Assembly: GCA_030431825.1 (NCBI GenBank)
Contig: JAUIIJ010000019.1
Location: 19,825 to 83,824, forward strand
Length of the DNA stretch: 64,000 nt
Direction of reading: 5' to 3'
Origin: Alphaproteobacteria bacterium
GTDB taxonomy: Bacteria; Pseudomonadota; Alphaproteobacteria; Rhodobacterales; Rhodobacteraceae
In this document: in pieces, positions 1-9,422 of the stretch
How the letters are laid out: each line of letters opens with the position of its first letter
Position numbering within the stretch: the stretch's first letter is position 1
Translations under genes and position numbers: made by a program
Notes under the pieces: generated by a model
Databases searched by the model: none
The model's input: only the letters and a program-made list of their open reading frames with translations
What the model was told of the DNA's origin: nothing

Positions 1-843
1 CTGCTCCGGCATAACGAAGGCCAACGGCTCGCGGTCCTGGTCAACGAATTCGGCGAGTTGCCGATTGACGCCGATCTGATCGAATCCGCGGATGACGGGC
101 TGATTTCAATCGCGGGCGGGTGCGTGTGCTGCGCATTCGGCAGCGACCTGATCGGCGCGCTGACGGATATCCGGAACATGTCGCCACGACCGGATCACGT
201 GTTGATCGAGGCATCGGGCGTTGCCCTGCCGGCATCGATCGCGGCCAGCGTCCGGCTGATCGACGGTCTGCGGTCCGATGCGGTGCTGGTCCTGGCCGAT
301 GCCGAACAGATCCGCCGGAACGCCAGGAACACCTATCTGGCCGATACCATCGAGCGTCAGTTGTCCCAGGCGGATATGCTGTTGCTGACCAAGGCCGACC
401 TTGTTTCGAAACAACAACTCGATGAAGTACGCGACTGGCTGAAGGGCAATCATCCGGGCAAACGCATCCTTCCCGTGGTGTCGGGGCAAATCCCGATTTC
501 CGCGGCACTGGGTGCCCTGCCCTTCCCCGCGCGCCAGCCATCGGCGGCGGACACCGCGCATAGCCGGTTCGAAAGTATCGTGTTGAGACCGGACGGTATC
601 GTCGATGCTGACGCGCTCGGGGTCGCTCTGGCCAATGATCCGGGTGTTGATCGGGCCAAGGGGTTTGTCGCGGGTGATGAGGGTATGGTCCTGCTCCATG
701 TTGTCGGCAACCGCCACAATACAGAGGCCGCGAGCGGGGATCACGAGGTTGGCGTGATTTGCATCGGCCTGAAAGACCAGCTTGATCCGGCGCGAATCCG
801 GGGCCTTCCCGACGCAGTTCGCGCCGGTCGTGCGGCGGAGTGA
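1..843 (+). CDS. CobW/COG0523-family GTPase metallochaperone, 5' end missing
   Basis: The frame is open from the first base, so the start and the P-loop lie outside the window; about 280 residues remain. The visible part begins with a VLVNEFGEL segment like the switch region of CobW proteins. About 40 residues in is the family's metal-binding CxCC signature (GGCVCC), and near residue 130 a TKAD motif corresponds to the guanine-specificity NKxD motif. COG0523 proteins are cytoplasmic GTPases that deliver zinc, cobalt or other metals to client enzymes; the metal cannot be read from sequence. The C-terminal part is shorter and less conserved than in long CobW members. It ends about 100 bp before plcP and does not obviously belong to that operon, because a Pho box lies between them. 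Confidence 0.8.
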   Translation: MLRHNEGQRLAVLVNEFGELPIDADLIESADDGLISIAGGCVCCAFGSDLIGALTDIRNMSPRPDHVLIEASGVALPASIAASVRLIDGLRSDAVLVLADAEQIRRNARNTYLADTIERQLSQADMLLLTKADLVSKQQLDEVRDWLKGNHPGKRILPVVSGQIPISAALGALPFPARQPSAADTAHSRFESIVLRPDGIVDADALGVALANDPGVDRAKGFVAGDEGMVLLHVVGNRHNTEAASGDHEVGVICIGLKDQLDPARIRGLPDAVRAGRAAE

Positions 844-883
844 ACCCTGCCTCTGACCGGGCGACCGGAACGGCGGCGGCAGC

Positions 884-917
884 CTGTCACGGATTTGTCA
901 AACCACGGGGCTAGACC
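884..917 (+). promoter_or_regulatory. Pho box and probable -10 for the plcP-btaAB operon
   Basis: Positions 884-901 read CTGTCAC-GGAT-TTGTCAA: two 7-bp direct repeats separated by 4 bp, matching the PhoB consensus CTGTCAT-N4-CTGTCAT at 6/7 and 5/7. A weak -10-like TAGACC follows at 912-917, 10 bp after the box, which is the usual layout when PhoB replaces the -35 element. The first gene downstream starts at 950. Confidence 0.7.
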
Positions 918-949
918 TGTGTCAACACGGGCAAACTCGGGCAGGCACG

Positions 950-1750
950 TTGAAATACCGGACCATATTTCTCTCCGACATCCATCTCGGCACGCCGGGA
1001 TGCCAGGCTGATCTGTTGCTGGATTTTCTCAACGGGCATGACGCGGACAGCTATTATCTCGTGGGCGATATCGTCGATGCCTGGCGCATTCGCCGCAAGG
1101 GATTTCTGTGGCCGCAGGCCCACAACGATGTTGTCCAGGCGATCCTTGCGAAGGCGCAGAAAGGTGCGCAGATTTTCCTGATTCCCGGCAATCACGACGA
1201 ATTTCTGCGTTCATATCCGGGGACGCATTTCGGAGGTATCGAGGTCCTGCGCACCGCCGATTTCACGTCGCATGACGGCAAACGCTATCTCGTGACCCAC
1301 GGCGATCAATTTGACGCGGTCGTGACCAATGCCAGATGGCTCGCCCATCTCGGGGACCGGGCCTATGAATTCATGCTCTGGCTGAACACATGGGTCAACC
1401 GCGTGCGGCATGTCTGGGGCGGCCAGTACTGGTCGCTGTCGAAATGGGCCAAGCACCAGGTGAAACAGGCGGTCAACTTCATCAGCGAATACGAGAATGT
1501 CCTGTCGGCGGAAGCCCGGCGCGGCGGCTATGACGGGGTGATCTGTGGCCATATCCACAGCGCGGCGATCCGCGAAATCAACGGGATCAGCTATGTGAAT
1601 ACCGGCGACTGGGTGGAAAGCTGTACGGCGGTTGCCGAACGGGATGACGGCCGCCTGGTGTTGCTCGACTGGGAGCGTTCGACCCGCGAAAGGCGCCACA
1701 GGTTGCGACGGATCCGGCGTGCCAGAACCAAGACGCTCGAAAAAGTATAA
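950..1750 (+). CDS. plcP: PlcP-like phospholipase C (metallophosphoesterase of the UDP-2,3-diacylglucosamine hydrolase family)
   Basis: A 266-residue calcineurin-like phosphoesterase with a complete metal-site series: DxH (D10, H12), GDxxD (D40, D43), GNHD (80-83), H117 and GHxH (H201, H203). By fold it resembles LpxH, but its position directly before btaA and btaB and behind a Pho box matches PlcP, the phosphate-starvation phospholipase C of Sinorhizobium and Roseobacters. That enzyme cleaves phosphatidylcholine and related lipids to diacylglycerol. The start is TTG at 950; no in-frame ATG lies close by and the protein aligns from this residue. The basic C-terminus (RRHRLRRIRRAR) could contact the membrane. 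An LpxH-like role in lipid A synthesis is the alternative, made less likely by the neighbours. Confidence 0.78.
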   Translation: MKYRTIFLSDIHLGTPGCQADLLLDFLNGHDADSYYLVGDIVDAWRIRRKGFLWPQAHNDVVQAILAKAQKGAQIFLIPGNHDEFLRSYPGTHFGGIEVLRTADFTSHDGKRYLVTHGDQFDAVVTNARWLAHLGDRAYEFMLWLNTWVNRVRHVWGGQYWSLSKWAKHQVKQAVNFISEYENVLSAEARRGGYDGVICGHIHSAAIREINGISYVNTGDWVESCTAVAERDDGRLVLLDWERSTRERRHRLRRIRRARTKTLEKV

Positions 1751-1762
1751 GGGGCCCGAACC

Positions 1763-2980
1763 ATGAGTCAGTCCGCACAGGTCCAATTGGATGCCGCCAT
1801 CCTGCAGAACGGCGATACCGCAACGGGATGGCTCGAACGCCTCTTTTCGCGGCTGTTTCTTGGCCTGGTCTATCCGCAGATCTGGGAAGACCCGGTCGTC
1901 GACATGGATGCGCTCGAAATTGCGCCGGACGACAACCTCGTTTGCATCGCATCCGGAAGCTGCAATCTCTTGTGCTATCTGACGGCTGGCCCGGCATCGG
2001 TCACGGCGGTCGATCTGTCGCCGGCTCATGTCGCCCTTGGCCGTCTGAAGCTCGCGGCGGCCCGCAGCCTGCCCGACCATGCCGCATTCTACCAGTTCTT
2101 CGGACGCGGGGACATGGCCAGCAACATGACCCTTTACGACAGCTATATCCGTCCTTTCCTCGATCCTGAAACACGGGCGTTCTGGGATGGGCGGTGCATG
2201 TTCAGCCGCCGGATTTCGGTATTCCGGTCGGGCTTCTACCGGCATGGGGCGCTTGGCCGCTTTCTCGGGGCGGTGCATCTTGTCGCGCGGCTGGGGCGGG
2301 TCGAATTCTCGCCTCTGCTGACCGCCCGATCCCTCTCTGAACAGCGGGCCTTTTTCGAGTCGAGGGTGGCACCGCTGTTCGATATGTGGCTGGTCAGAAA
2401 GCTGGCGGGATGTCGCGCCGCCCTGTTCGGCCTTGGAATACCGCCGGCGCAATACGACAAACTGGCCGCCGATGGGGACGGTGACGTTTTGCCCGTGCTG
2501 CGCGAGAGGGTACGCAAGCTGATGTGCGCCTTCCCGATCCGCGACAACTATTTCGCGTGGCAGGCCTTTGCACGCAGTTACGACCCCGCGCCAGACGCGG
2601 CTTTGCCGCCCTATTTGCAGGAATGCAACTATCTGGCCCTGCGCGACCATGCCAGCCGGGGGCGTATCGTGAACCGGTCGCTGACCGATCAACTCGCGCT
2701 GGAACCGGACGGTTCGAAACAGGGCTATGTGTTGCTGGATGCGCAGGACTGGATGAACGATGGACAGCTCAACGCGCTGTGGCGCGAAATCACGCGCACG
2801 GCCACACCGGGCGCGCGTGTCATCTTTCGCACCGGCGGCCGCGACGACATTCTGCCGGGCCGGGTCGCGCCAGACATTCTTGAGCGCTGGCACTATGATC
2901 CGGAGCGGTCGGCGCATGGCACCGAGCGTGACCGCTCGGCGATCTACGGCGCCTTTCACCTCTACCGGTTTGCGGGGTAA
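1763..2980 (+). CDS. btaA: S-adenosylmethionine:diacylglycerol 3-amino-3-carboxypropyl transferase (BtaA, DUF3419)
   Basis: A 405-residue protein of the DUF3419/BtaA family. The diagnostic YPQIWEDP segment is at about 38-45, and the SAM-binding CIASGSCNLL stretch at 61-70 is followed by AVDLSPAH. BtaA transfers the aminocarboxypropyl group of SAM to diacylglycerol to give diacylglycerylhomoserine, the first step of betaine lipid (DGTS) synthesis at the inner membrane. It starts 12 bp after plcP and ends 5 bp before btaB, so the three genes almost certainly share a transcript; plcP supplies the diacylglycerol. Length is normal for the family. Confidence 0.9.
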   Translation: MSQSAQVQLDAAILQNGDTATGWLERLFSRLFLGLVYPQIWEDPVVDMDALEIAPDDNLVCIASGSCNLLCYLTAGPASVTAVDLSPAHVALGRLKLAAARSLPDHAAFYQFFGRGDMASNMTLYDSYIRPFLDPETRAFWDGRCMFSRRISVFRSGFYRHGALGRFLGAVHLVARLGRVEFSPLLTARSLSEQRAFFESRVAPLFDMWLVRKLAGCRAALFGLGIPPAQYDKLAADGDGDVLPVLRERVRKLMCAFPIRDNYFAWQAFARSYDPAPDAALPPYLQECNYLALRDHASRGRIVNRSLTDQLALEPDGSKQGYVLLDAQDWMNDGQLNALWREITRTATPGARVIFRTGGRDDILPGRVAPDILERWHYDPERSAHGTERDRSAIYGAFHLYRFAG

Positions 2981-2985
2981 CCGAC

Positions 2986-3633
2986 ATGCTCGATTTCACC
3001 ACGACATCCCATGCGGAACTGATGGACCGCACCTATCGTCACCAGCGACTGTTCTATGACCTGACCCGGAAATACTATCTCCTGGGGCGTGACAGGTTGA
3101 TCGCCGGGCTTGATCCGAAACCCGGCGCGCATGTTCTCGAGATTGCCTGCGGCACCGGCAGAAACCTGCAGGTTGCGATCCGCAGGTATCCGGATACTGC
3201 TTTCTATGGCCTTGATATTTCGTCGGAAATGCTCACCACGGCACGTGCCAATCTCAGGCAGAGCGCCAATCTGGCTCAGGCAGACGCCTGCACCTTCGAG
3301 GGGGCGCATCTGTTCCGGCGGGCAAAGTTCGACCGCATTTTCATCTCTTATGGCATTTCGATGATCCCCGACTGGCACATCGCCCTGGCCACCGCCAGCG
3401 CGCATCTTGCCCCCGGCGGTGAGTTGCACGTGGTGGACTTTCACGACCAGAACGGCCTGCCGAAATGGTTCAGGTCCGCGCTCTATCGATGGCTCGAAAG
3501 GTTCCACGTGACCCCGAGGAGCGATCTGAAATCCACGCTTGACAGGCTCGCTTCGGGCATCGGGGGCACGACGCGGTTTCAGGATCTCTACCGGGGTTAT
3601 GCACAATACGCCGTGCTGCGCAGGCCACGCTGA
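2986..3633 (+). CDS. btaB: Diacylglycerylhomoserine N-methyltransferase (BtaB)
   Basis: A 215-residue class I SAM methyltransferase: motif I LEIACGTGRN at about 51-60, an acidic YGLDIS motif II, and a GELHVVDFHD strand near the C-terminus. BtaB adds three methyl groups to diacylglycerylhomoserine to make DGTS. Its identity rests on the methyltransferase fold and on its position 5 bp after btaA, the classical bta arrangement. Last gene of the Pho-box operon; convergent with the next gene, with no clear intrinsic terminator in the 50-bp gap. Confidence 0.88.
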   Translation: MLDFTTTSHAELMDRTYRHQRLFYDLTRKYYLLGRDRLIAGLDPKPGAHVLEIACGTGRNLQVAIRRYPDTAFYGLDISSEMLTTARANLRQSANLAQADACTFEGAHLFRRAKFDRIFISYGISMIPDWHIALATASAHLAPGGELHVVDFHDQNGLPKWFRSALYRWLERFHVTPRSDLKSTLDRLASGIGGTTRFQDLYRGYAQYAVLRRPR

Positions 3634-3682
3634 GGGCTGCCGCGCCTGACAGGCGGTCTCTCGTCATCCGACACCGTCGATG

Positions 3683-4618
3683 TCAGAACCCGACCTCTGC
3701 GCCGCCTTTAAGCGCCAGGGTTTCGCGGGCTTCGTCGGGGGTGGCCACGTCGAGACTCAGCCCCTCGAGAATATGGCGCAGCTTGCGGACCTGGTCGGCA
3801 TTGCTTTCGGCGCGCTGGCCGGGCGAGATCCAGAGAGAGTCTTCCAGCCCGACCCGAACATTGCCCCCCTGCGCGGCTGCCTGGGCGGCCACGTTCATCT
3901 GGTTGCGGCCCGCGCCGAGAACCGACCACACATACGCATCGCCGAACAGGCGATCGGCGGTGCGTTTCATGTGCATCACGTCCTCAGGATGCGCGCCGAT
4001 GCCCCCCAGCAATCCGAACACCGTCTGAACGAGGAACGGACCCTCGACGAGGCCGCGATCAACGAAATGGGCGAGGTTGTAGAGGTGGCTGGTGTCATAG
4101 CACTCGAATTCGAACCGCGTGCCATTGTCATGCCCGGTCCGCAGGATGTGTTCGATGTCGCTGAACGTGTTCTTGAACACCAGATCGCGGCTGTTCTCCA
4201 GATGCTCGCGTTCCCAGTCGTGCTGGAACTCCTTGAACCGGTCGAGCATCGGATAGAGTCCGAAGTTCATCGAGCCCATGTTGAGCGATGCAACCTCGGG
4301 CCTGAGTTCGGCCGCGGGGCGCATGCGTTCGGCCACGCTCATGTGAGGGCTGCCCCCGGTGGTCAGGTTGAGGACCGCCGAGGTCGCCTGTTTGATCTGC
4401 GGCAGAAAGGCACGAAAGGCATCGGGGTCCTGCGTCGGACGGCCATTGCCCGGATCGCGGGCATGCAGATGCAGGATCGTCGCCCCCGCCTCGGCGGCTG
4501 CGACAGAGTCGGCGATGATCTCTTCGGGTGTTACCGGCAGGTGAGGCGACATTGACGGTGTGTGGATCGCGCCGGTCACGGCGCAGCTGATGATGACTTT
4601 CCGACTTGATTTTGCCAT
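3683..4618 (-). CDS. Beta-keto acid cleavage enzyme (BKACE, DUF849)
   Basis: A 311-residue DUF849 protein. These TIM-barrel Zn enzymes condense a beta-keto acid with acetyl-CoA and release acetoacetate plus a new CoA ester; the first known member acts on 3-keto-5-aminohexanoate in lysine fermentation, others on dehydrocarnitine or beta-ketoadipate. The metal-binding HxH motif is seen as ILHLHARDP (H50, H52). I start at the ATG at 4618 because AGGACAGG precedes it; the frame is open 34 codons further upstream but that part is not family-like. It probably follows the SDR gene in one transcript: an SDR could make the keto acid that BKACE splits. The substrate cannot be read from sequence. Confidence 0.85.
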   Translation of the reverse strand: MAKSSRKVIISCAVTGAIHTPSMSPHLPVTPEEIIADSVAAAEAGATILHLHARDPGNGRPTQDPDAFRAFLPQIKQATSAVLNLTTGGSPHMSVAERMRPAAELRPEVASLNMGSMNFGLYPMLDRFKEFQHDWEREHLENSRDLVFKNTFSDIEHILRTGHDNGTRFEFECYDTSHLYNLAHFVDRGLVEGPFLVQTVFGLLGGIGAHPEDVMHMKRTADRLFGDAYVWSVLGAGRNQMNVAAQAAAQGGNVRVGLEDSLWISPGQRAESNADQVRKLRHILEGLSLDVATPDEARETLALKGGAEVGF

Positions 4619-4744
4619 TTCCTGTCCTCTGGATGTCTTGTGTCGTTTCGGTGCGCGTTGACGCACCGGTATTTCGTCAAGATGGCGCACCGGTGCTTTT
4701 GCCCCGCGCCTTGCGCACAACTCCGATCAACCCCCGGCCGATGA

Positions 4745-5524
4745 TCACAAAGCCTCGACATTTCCGCAAACGCTCAGCGCCTGACCCGAGATGTTGCCAC
4801 CACCGGGGGCGCAGAGAAACAGGCAGGTTGCCGCGATATCTTCCGGCCCGACCATGCGGCGCAGCGACACCTTTGCCAGGTTCTGTTCCTTCATCTCGTC
4901 AAACGAAATGCCAAGCTCTTTTGCCCGGGCCGAAATCACCCGATCGATCCGCGGCCCCCTGACGATGCCGGGCAGGATCGCGTTCGCGCGCACGCCCTGC
5001 GGGCCCAGCTCGGACGCCAGACTCTTGACGAGGCCGATGATACCCCATTTCGCTGCGGAATACGGGGTGCGATACGCAAATCCGTGTCGTCCGGCGACCG
5101 AGGACATGGCAATGAACGCCCCCTTGTTCTCGATCAGATGGGGCGCGCCGAACCGCGCCGCCAGATAGGCGCTGCGCAGGTTGACATCCAGTGTTCCGTC
5201 CCACTCGCGGGCCGAGATGTCCGCCACCGTGGCCGTCGGCCCCGCCACCCCGGCATTGGCAACCACCACGTCGATCCCGCCCATCGCCTCGCGCGCGTCA
5301 TCGAACAGACGCCGTGTATCATCTTCGTCACCGGCATCCGCAATGCTGCCCGTGACAGCACCGCCGACAGCAGCGTTCACAGCGTCCGGATTGACGTCGG
5401 AAATGTGAACCCTGGCTTCGGCCTCGACAAACCCGGCCGTGATTTTCTCGCCGATGCCGCCGGCCCCGGCCGTCACCAGCACCCGCAGGCCCTTTGGCGG
5501 AATGAGCGATTGAAGAATGGACAT
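4745..5524 (-). CDS. Short-chain dehydrogenase/reductase
   Basis: A 259-residue classical SDR: dinucleotide-binding TAGAGGIG at 18-25, NAG at 90-92, catalytic serine at 141/142, and Tyr155-x3-Lys159 (YSAAK). The sequence ISDVN after the second beta strand, with an aspartate, favours NAD over NADP. It lies upstream of the BKACE gene on the same strand (126 bp before the BKACE ATG) and probably oxidises a hydroxy acid to the beta-keto acid cleaved there; this link is inferred from the neighbourhood only. Divergent from the ABC transporter operon across a 225-bp promoter region. Confidence 0.85.
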   Translation of the reverse strand: MSILQSLIPPKGLRVLVTAGAGGIGEKITAGFVEAEARVHISDVNPDAVNAAVGGAVTGSIADAGDEDDTRRLFDDAREAMGGIDVVVANAGVAGPTATVADISAREWDGTLDVNLRSAYLAARFGAPHLIENKGAFIAMSSVAGRHGFAYRTPYSAAKWGIIGLVKSLASELGPQGVRANAILPGIVRGPRIDRVISARAKELGISFDEMKEQNLAKVSLRRMVGPEDIAATCLFLCAPGGGNISGQALSVCGNVEAL

Positions 5525-5691
5525 GTCACGTGTCTCCTGTCGGACTTGTATGGACCAGAGCGCCCCGGATCATCCAGTTTGATCTGATCGTTTCTGGCTT
5601 TCGTCGCTTGCATGCAATTCACGCAAAAGCGCGATCGGCTGGCGAAATTTACGGCAATTTTTCAGTAACATACACCCTCCGTTGAAAACTG

Positions 5692-5726
5692 TTGACAGAA
5701 AAAGCGAACCATTTTCTAATTGGTTC
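5692..5726 (+). promoter_or_regulatory. Strong sigma70 promoter with an overlapping dyad operator for the peptide ABC operon
   Basis: TTGACA at 5692-5697, a 17-bp spacer and TCTAAT at 5715-5720 form an almost consensus promoter. The -10 is flanked by the inverted repeat GAACCA (5706-5711) / TGGTTC (5721-5726), a good place for a repressor. A GAGGAGG ribosome site at 5733-5739 precedes the ATG at 5750. The GntR gene at the end of the operon (13793) is the obvious candidate regulator. Confidence 0.65.
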
Positions 5727-5749
5727 ACGCTTGAGGAGGTTCGAATCGG

Positions 5750-6753
<1,004 letters not shown>

Positions 6754-6757
<4 letters not shown>

Positions 6758-7848
6758 CCGATACGATCCTGCAAGCGCGCAACCTGGTCAAACATTTCAA
6801 GGCCAACGCCGGTTTCCTGCGTCCGGGCGACACGGTGCATGCGGTCGATGGGGTATCGCTCGACATTCGCCGGGGCGAGACCTTTGCCATCGTCGGCGAA
6901 TCCGGCTGTGGCAAATCAACGTTGGCCCGGTTGCTGATGCGCCTGCTGATCCCCACCGCGGGCGAGGTGGAATTTGACGGCAGCCCGATCAGCGATATCA
7001 AGGGCGCCGACCTGCGCCAGCTGCGGCGCGACCTGCAATTCATCTTTCAGGATCCGTTTTCATCGCTGAACCCGCGCCTCACCGTGGGCAAGCTGATCGC
7101 CGAGCCGCTGGAGCTGCATGTGCCGGATCTGACAGCGGCCCAGCGACAGGAGCGCGTGGCGGATATCCTGTCCAAGGTCGGGCTGATGCCGGAACACGCG
7201 GACCGGTATCCGCACGAGTTCTCCGGCGGCCAGCGTCAGCGCATCGGCATTGCCCGCGCGCTGGCTTCGGGGCCCAGGGTGATCATCGGTGACGAACCGG
7301 TTTCGGCGCTCGACGTGTCGGTGCAGGCGCAGGTGATCAACCTGCTGGGGGATCTGGGGCGAGACCTGGATCTGACGCTGGTCATCATTGCCCATGATCT
7401 TGCCGTGATCCGCCACATGAGCGACCGCGTTGCGGTGATGTATCTGGGTCAGATCGTCGAGACCGGTCCGACCGACGCCGTTTACGAGACCGCCCGGCAC
7501 CCGTATACCCGGCTGTTGCTGGATTCGATCCCGGTGGCGGAACATGGGGCGACGCGCACGGCAAAACCCATTGCCGGCGAAACACCCAGCCCGCTGAACC
7601 CGCCGACTGGCTGCCGGTTCCATCCCCGTTGCCCCCATGCGCAGGACCTTTGCAAGACCGAGACACCGGTTCTGAGCGACGATGCGCATGGTGTGGCCTG
7701 CCATTTCTGGCGCGAGATTGCCGAAACCCCGGCCCGCGCCGCCCCCAAACCCCGCAGCCGCGGGGCTCAAACGCGGTTCGATCTGTACCGCGCCGCCTCG
7801 GAAGGCGAAACGATCGTCACAAGAAACCAACAGGGAAACTCCGAATGA
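6754..7848 (+). CDS. Peptide/oligopeptide ABC transporter ATP-binding protein (DppF/OppF type)
   Basis: A 364-residue partner ATPase: Walker A GESGCGKS at 48-55, signature FSGGQRQR, Walker B VIIGDEPVSALD, and the C-terminal oligopeptide extension with RCPHAQDLC. The start is the ATG at 6754, in an ATGA overlap with the upstream gene; the frame is open much further upstream but that part is a shadow of the first ATPase. After the ATPase core is an extra, charged, proline/alanine-rich C-terminal tail of about 45 residues that is probably unstructured. It overlaps the binding-protein gene by another ATGA. Confidence 0.9.
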
Positions 7849-9368
7849 CACATATCAAAACCACCCTTCTTGCCAGCCTGCTGAGCGCGACAGCCATCGG
7901 ACTTGCCGCACCGGCGATGGCCGCCGACCTGCGCATCGCTCTGCAATCGGATGCAGACGTGCTCGACCCGGACCAGTCGCGCACCTTTGTCGGACGCATC
8001 GTCTACACCGCATTGTGTGACAAGCTGGTCGACATCACGCCCGACCTGGAATTTGTGCCGCAACTGGCGACCGAATGGTCCTGGTCCGATGACGGCACTG
8101 CGCTGACCATGAAGCTGCGCGAGGGTGTAACCTTTCACGATGGCACCCCGTTTGACGCGCAGGCCGTGGCCGACAACATCACCCGCAGCCAGACAATGGA
8201 GGAGAGCCGCCGCAAGTCGGAGCTGAAATCCATCGCCAGCACCGAGGTTCTGGGCAGCCACGAGATCAGGTTCAACCTGACCGGACCGGACGCGACCCTG
8301 CTGGCGCAGTTCGCCGATCGTGCGGGGATGATGGTTTCTCCGACGGCTGCGGCCGAAGCCGGTGCCGATTTCGGTCTGAACCCGGTATGCTCGGGTCCGT
8401 TTTCTTTCGGCGAGCGTGTGGCGCAGGACCGGATTGTTCTGAACAGGTTCGCCGATTATTGGAACGCGGACGAGATCAACTTCGACAGCGTGACCTACCT
8501 GCCGATACCGGACACGACCGTGCGTCTTGCCAACCTGCAATCGGGCGATATCGACATGCTGGAACGTCTGGCGGCGACCGACCTGGCACAGGCGAAATCG
8601 GATCCGGGCATTCAGGTCGCAAGCGCGGTGTCGCTGGGTTACCAGGGTATCACCTTCAACATCAACAACGGTGAAAAGGGTGACAATCCCTGGGGCAACG
8701 ACAAACGTCTGCGCCAGGCGCTGAGCTATGCCGTCGACCGCGAGGCGATCAACCAGGTCGTGTTCGAGGGGGCCTTTGCCGCCGGCAATCAGCCGGTGCC
8801 ACCCAATTCTCCGTGGTACAATGCAAACTACCCGGTACCGGCGCGCGATATTGAGAAAGCCAGGGCGCTGCTGGCCGAGGCCGGATATGCCGACGGCATC
8901 GATCTTGAGGTGCAAGTGCCGAACACCACCGTGCCGCTGCAATTGATGCAGGTGGTGCAGGCCATGGCCGCCGAAGCGGGGATCAACATCACGATCACCT
9001 CCAAGGAATTTGCCACCCTGCTGTCGGATCAATCCGCCGGTGACTATCAGGCCAGTCAGATCGGATGGTCGGGTCGCGTCGATCCCGACGGCAACAACCA
9101 CCAGTTCGTGACCACGAACGGCGGCATCAACGACAGCAAATATTCCAATGAAGAGGTCGATCGCCTGCTGAACGCGGCGCGTACCAGCAACGACCCGGCG
9201 GAACGCAAGGCCAACTATGATGCGGCGCGCGATATCCTGAACGAGGATCTGCCGCGCATGATCATGTATCACGAGACCTGGATCTGGGCGCTGGACGACT
9301 CGATCAAGGGCTTCATCCCCTACCCTGACGGCATGATCCGTCTCGAGGGCATGTCCAAGGCCGAGTAA
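7845..9368 (+). CDS. Periplasmic solute-binding protein family 5 (peptide/nickel type)
   Basis: A 507-residue extracytoplasmic binding protein with a Sec signal peptide (short basic N-terminus, hydrophobic stretch, probable cleavage after AMA at residue 26/27). The mature protein has family-5 features: YTALCDKLVDITPDLEFVPQLATEW near the N-terminus, FHDGTPFDAQAV, and the central YAVDREAI segment. It defines what the ABC system imports; the operon's gamma-glutamyltransferase-like gene suggests a peptide or gamma-glutamyl compound, but that is inference. The start is the ATG at 7845, inside an ATGA overlap. A strong stem-loop follows the gene. Confidence 0.9.
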   Translation: MTHIKTTLLASLLSATAIGLAAPAMAADLRIALQSDADVLDPDQSRTFVGRIVYTALCDKLVDITPDLEFVPQLATEWSWSDDGTALTMKLREGVTFHDGTPFDAQAVADNITRSQTMEESRRKSELKSIASTEVLGSHEIRFNLTGPDATLLAQFADRAGMMVSPTAAAEAGADFGLNPVCSGPFSFGERVAQDRIVLNRFADYWNADEINFDSVTYLPIPDTTVRLANLQSGDIDMLERLAATDLAQAKSDPGIQVASAVSLGYQGITFNINNGEKGDNPWGNDKRLRQALSYAVDREAINQVVFEGAFAAGNQPVPPNSPWYNANYPVPARDIEKARALLAEAGYADGIDLEVQVPNTTVPLQLMQVVQAMAAEAGINITITSKEFATLLSDQSAGDYQASQIGWSGRVDPDGNNHQFVTTNGGINDSKYSNEEVDRLLNAARTSNDPAERKANYDAARDILNEDLPRMIMYHETWIWALDDSIKGFIPYPDGMIRLEGMSKAE

Positions 9369-9376
9369 CCCCTTCC

Positions 9377-9399
9377 GGCCCGCGCCATGCGCGCGGGCC
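9377..9399 (+). other. Intra-operon stem-loop after the binding-protein gene
   Basis: GGCCCGCGC (9377-9385) and GCGCGGGCC (9391-9399) form a 9-bp all-GC stem with a 5-nt loop and no T-tract. Such hairpins behind binding-protein genes usually stabilise the upstream mRNA, so that the binding protein is made in excess over the permeases; here that is inference. Confidence 0.55.
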
Positions 9400-9422
9400 A
9401 CCGCTCCGAAAGATAGCTCATC

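Noticed and set aside
950..1750. Annotation of the metallophosphoesterase as LpxH
   Set aside because: The fold is shared, but its Pho box and immediate coupling to btaAB favour PlcP.
1211..2959. Long minus-strand open frame opposite plcP and btaA
   Set aside because: It is a GC-rich antisense shadow of two well-recognised genes; the translation is low in complexity and rich in Arg, Gln and His, with no family features.
3683..5524. Carnitine degradation as the role of the BKACE-SDR pair
   Set aside because: Some BKACE enzymes act on dehydrocarnitine, but no carnitine dehydrogenase, thioesterase or carnitine transporter is adjacent, and the SDR is not of the carnitine dehydrogenase family.
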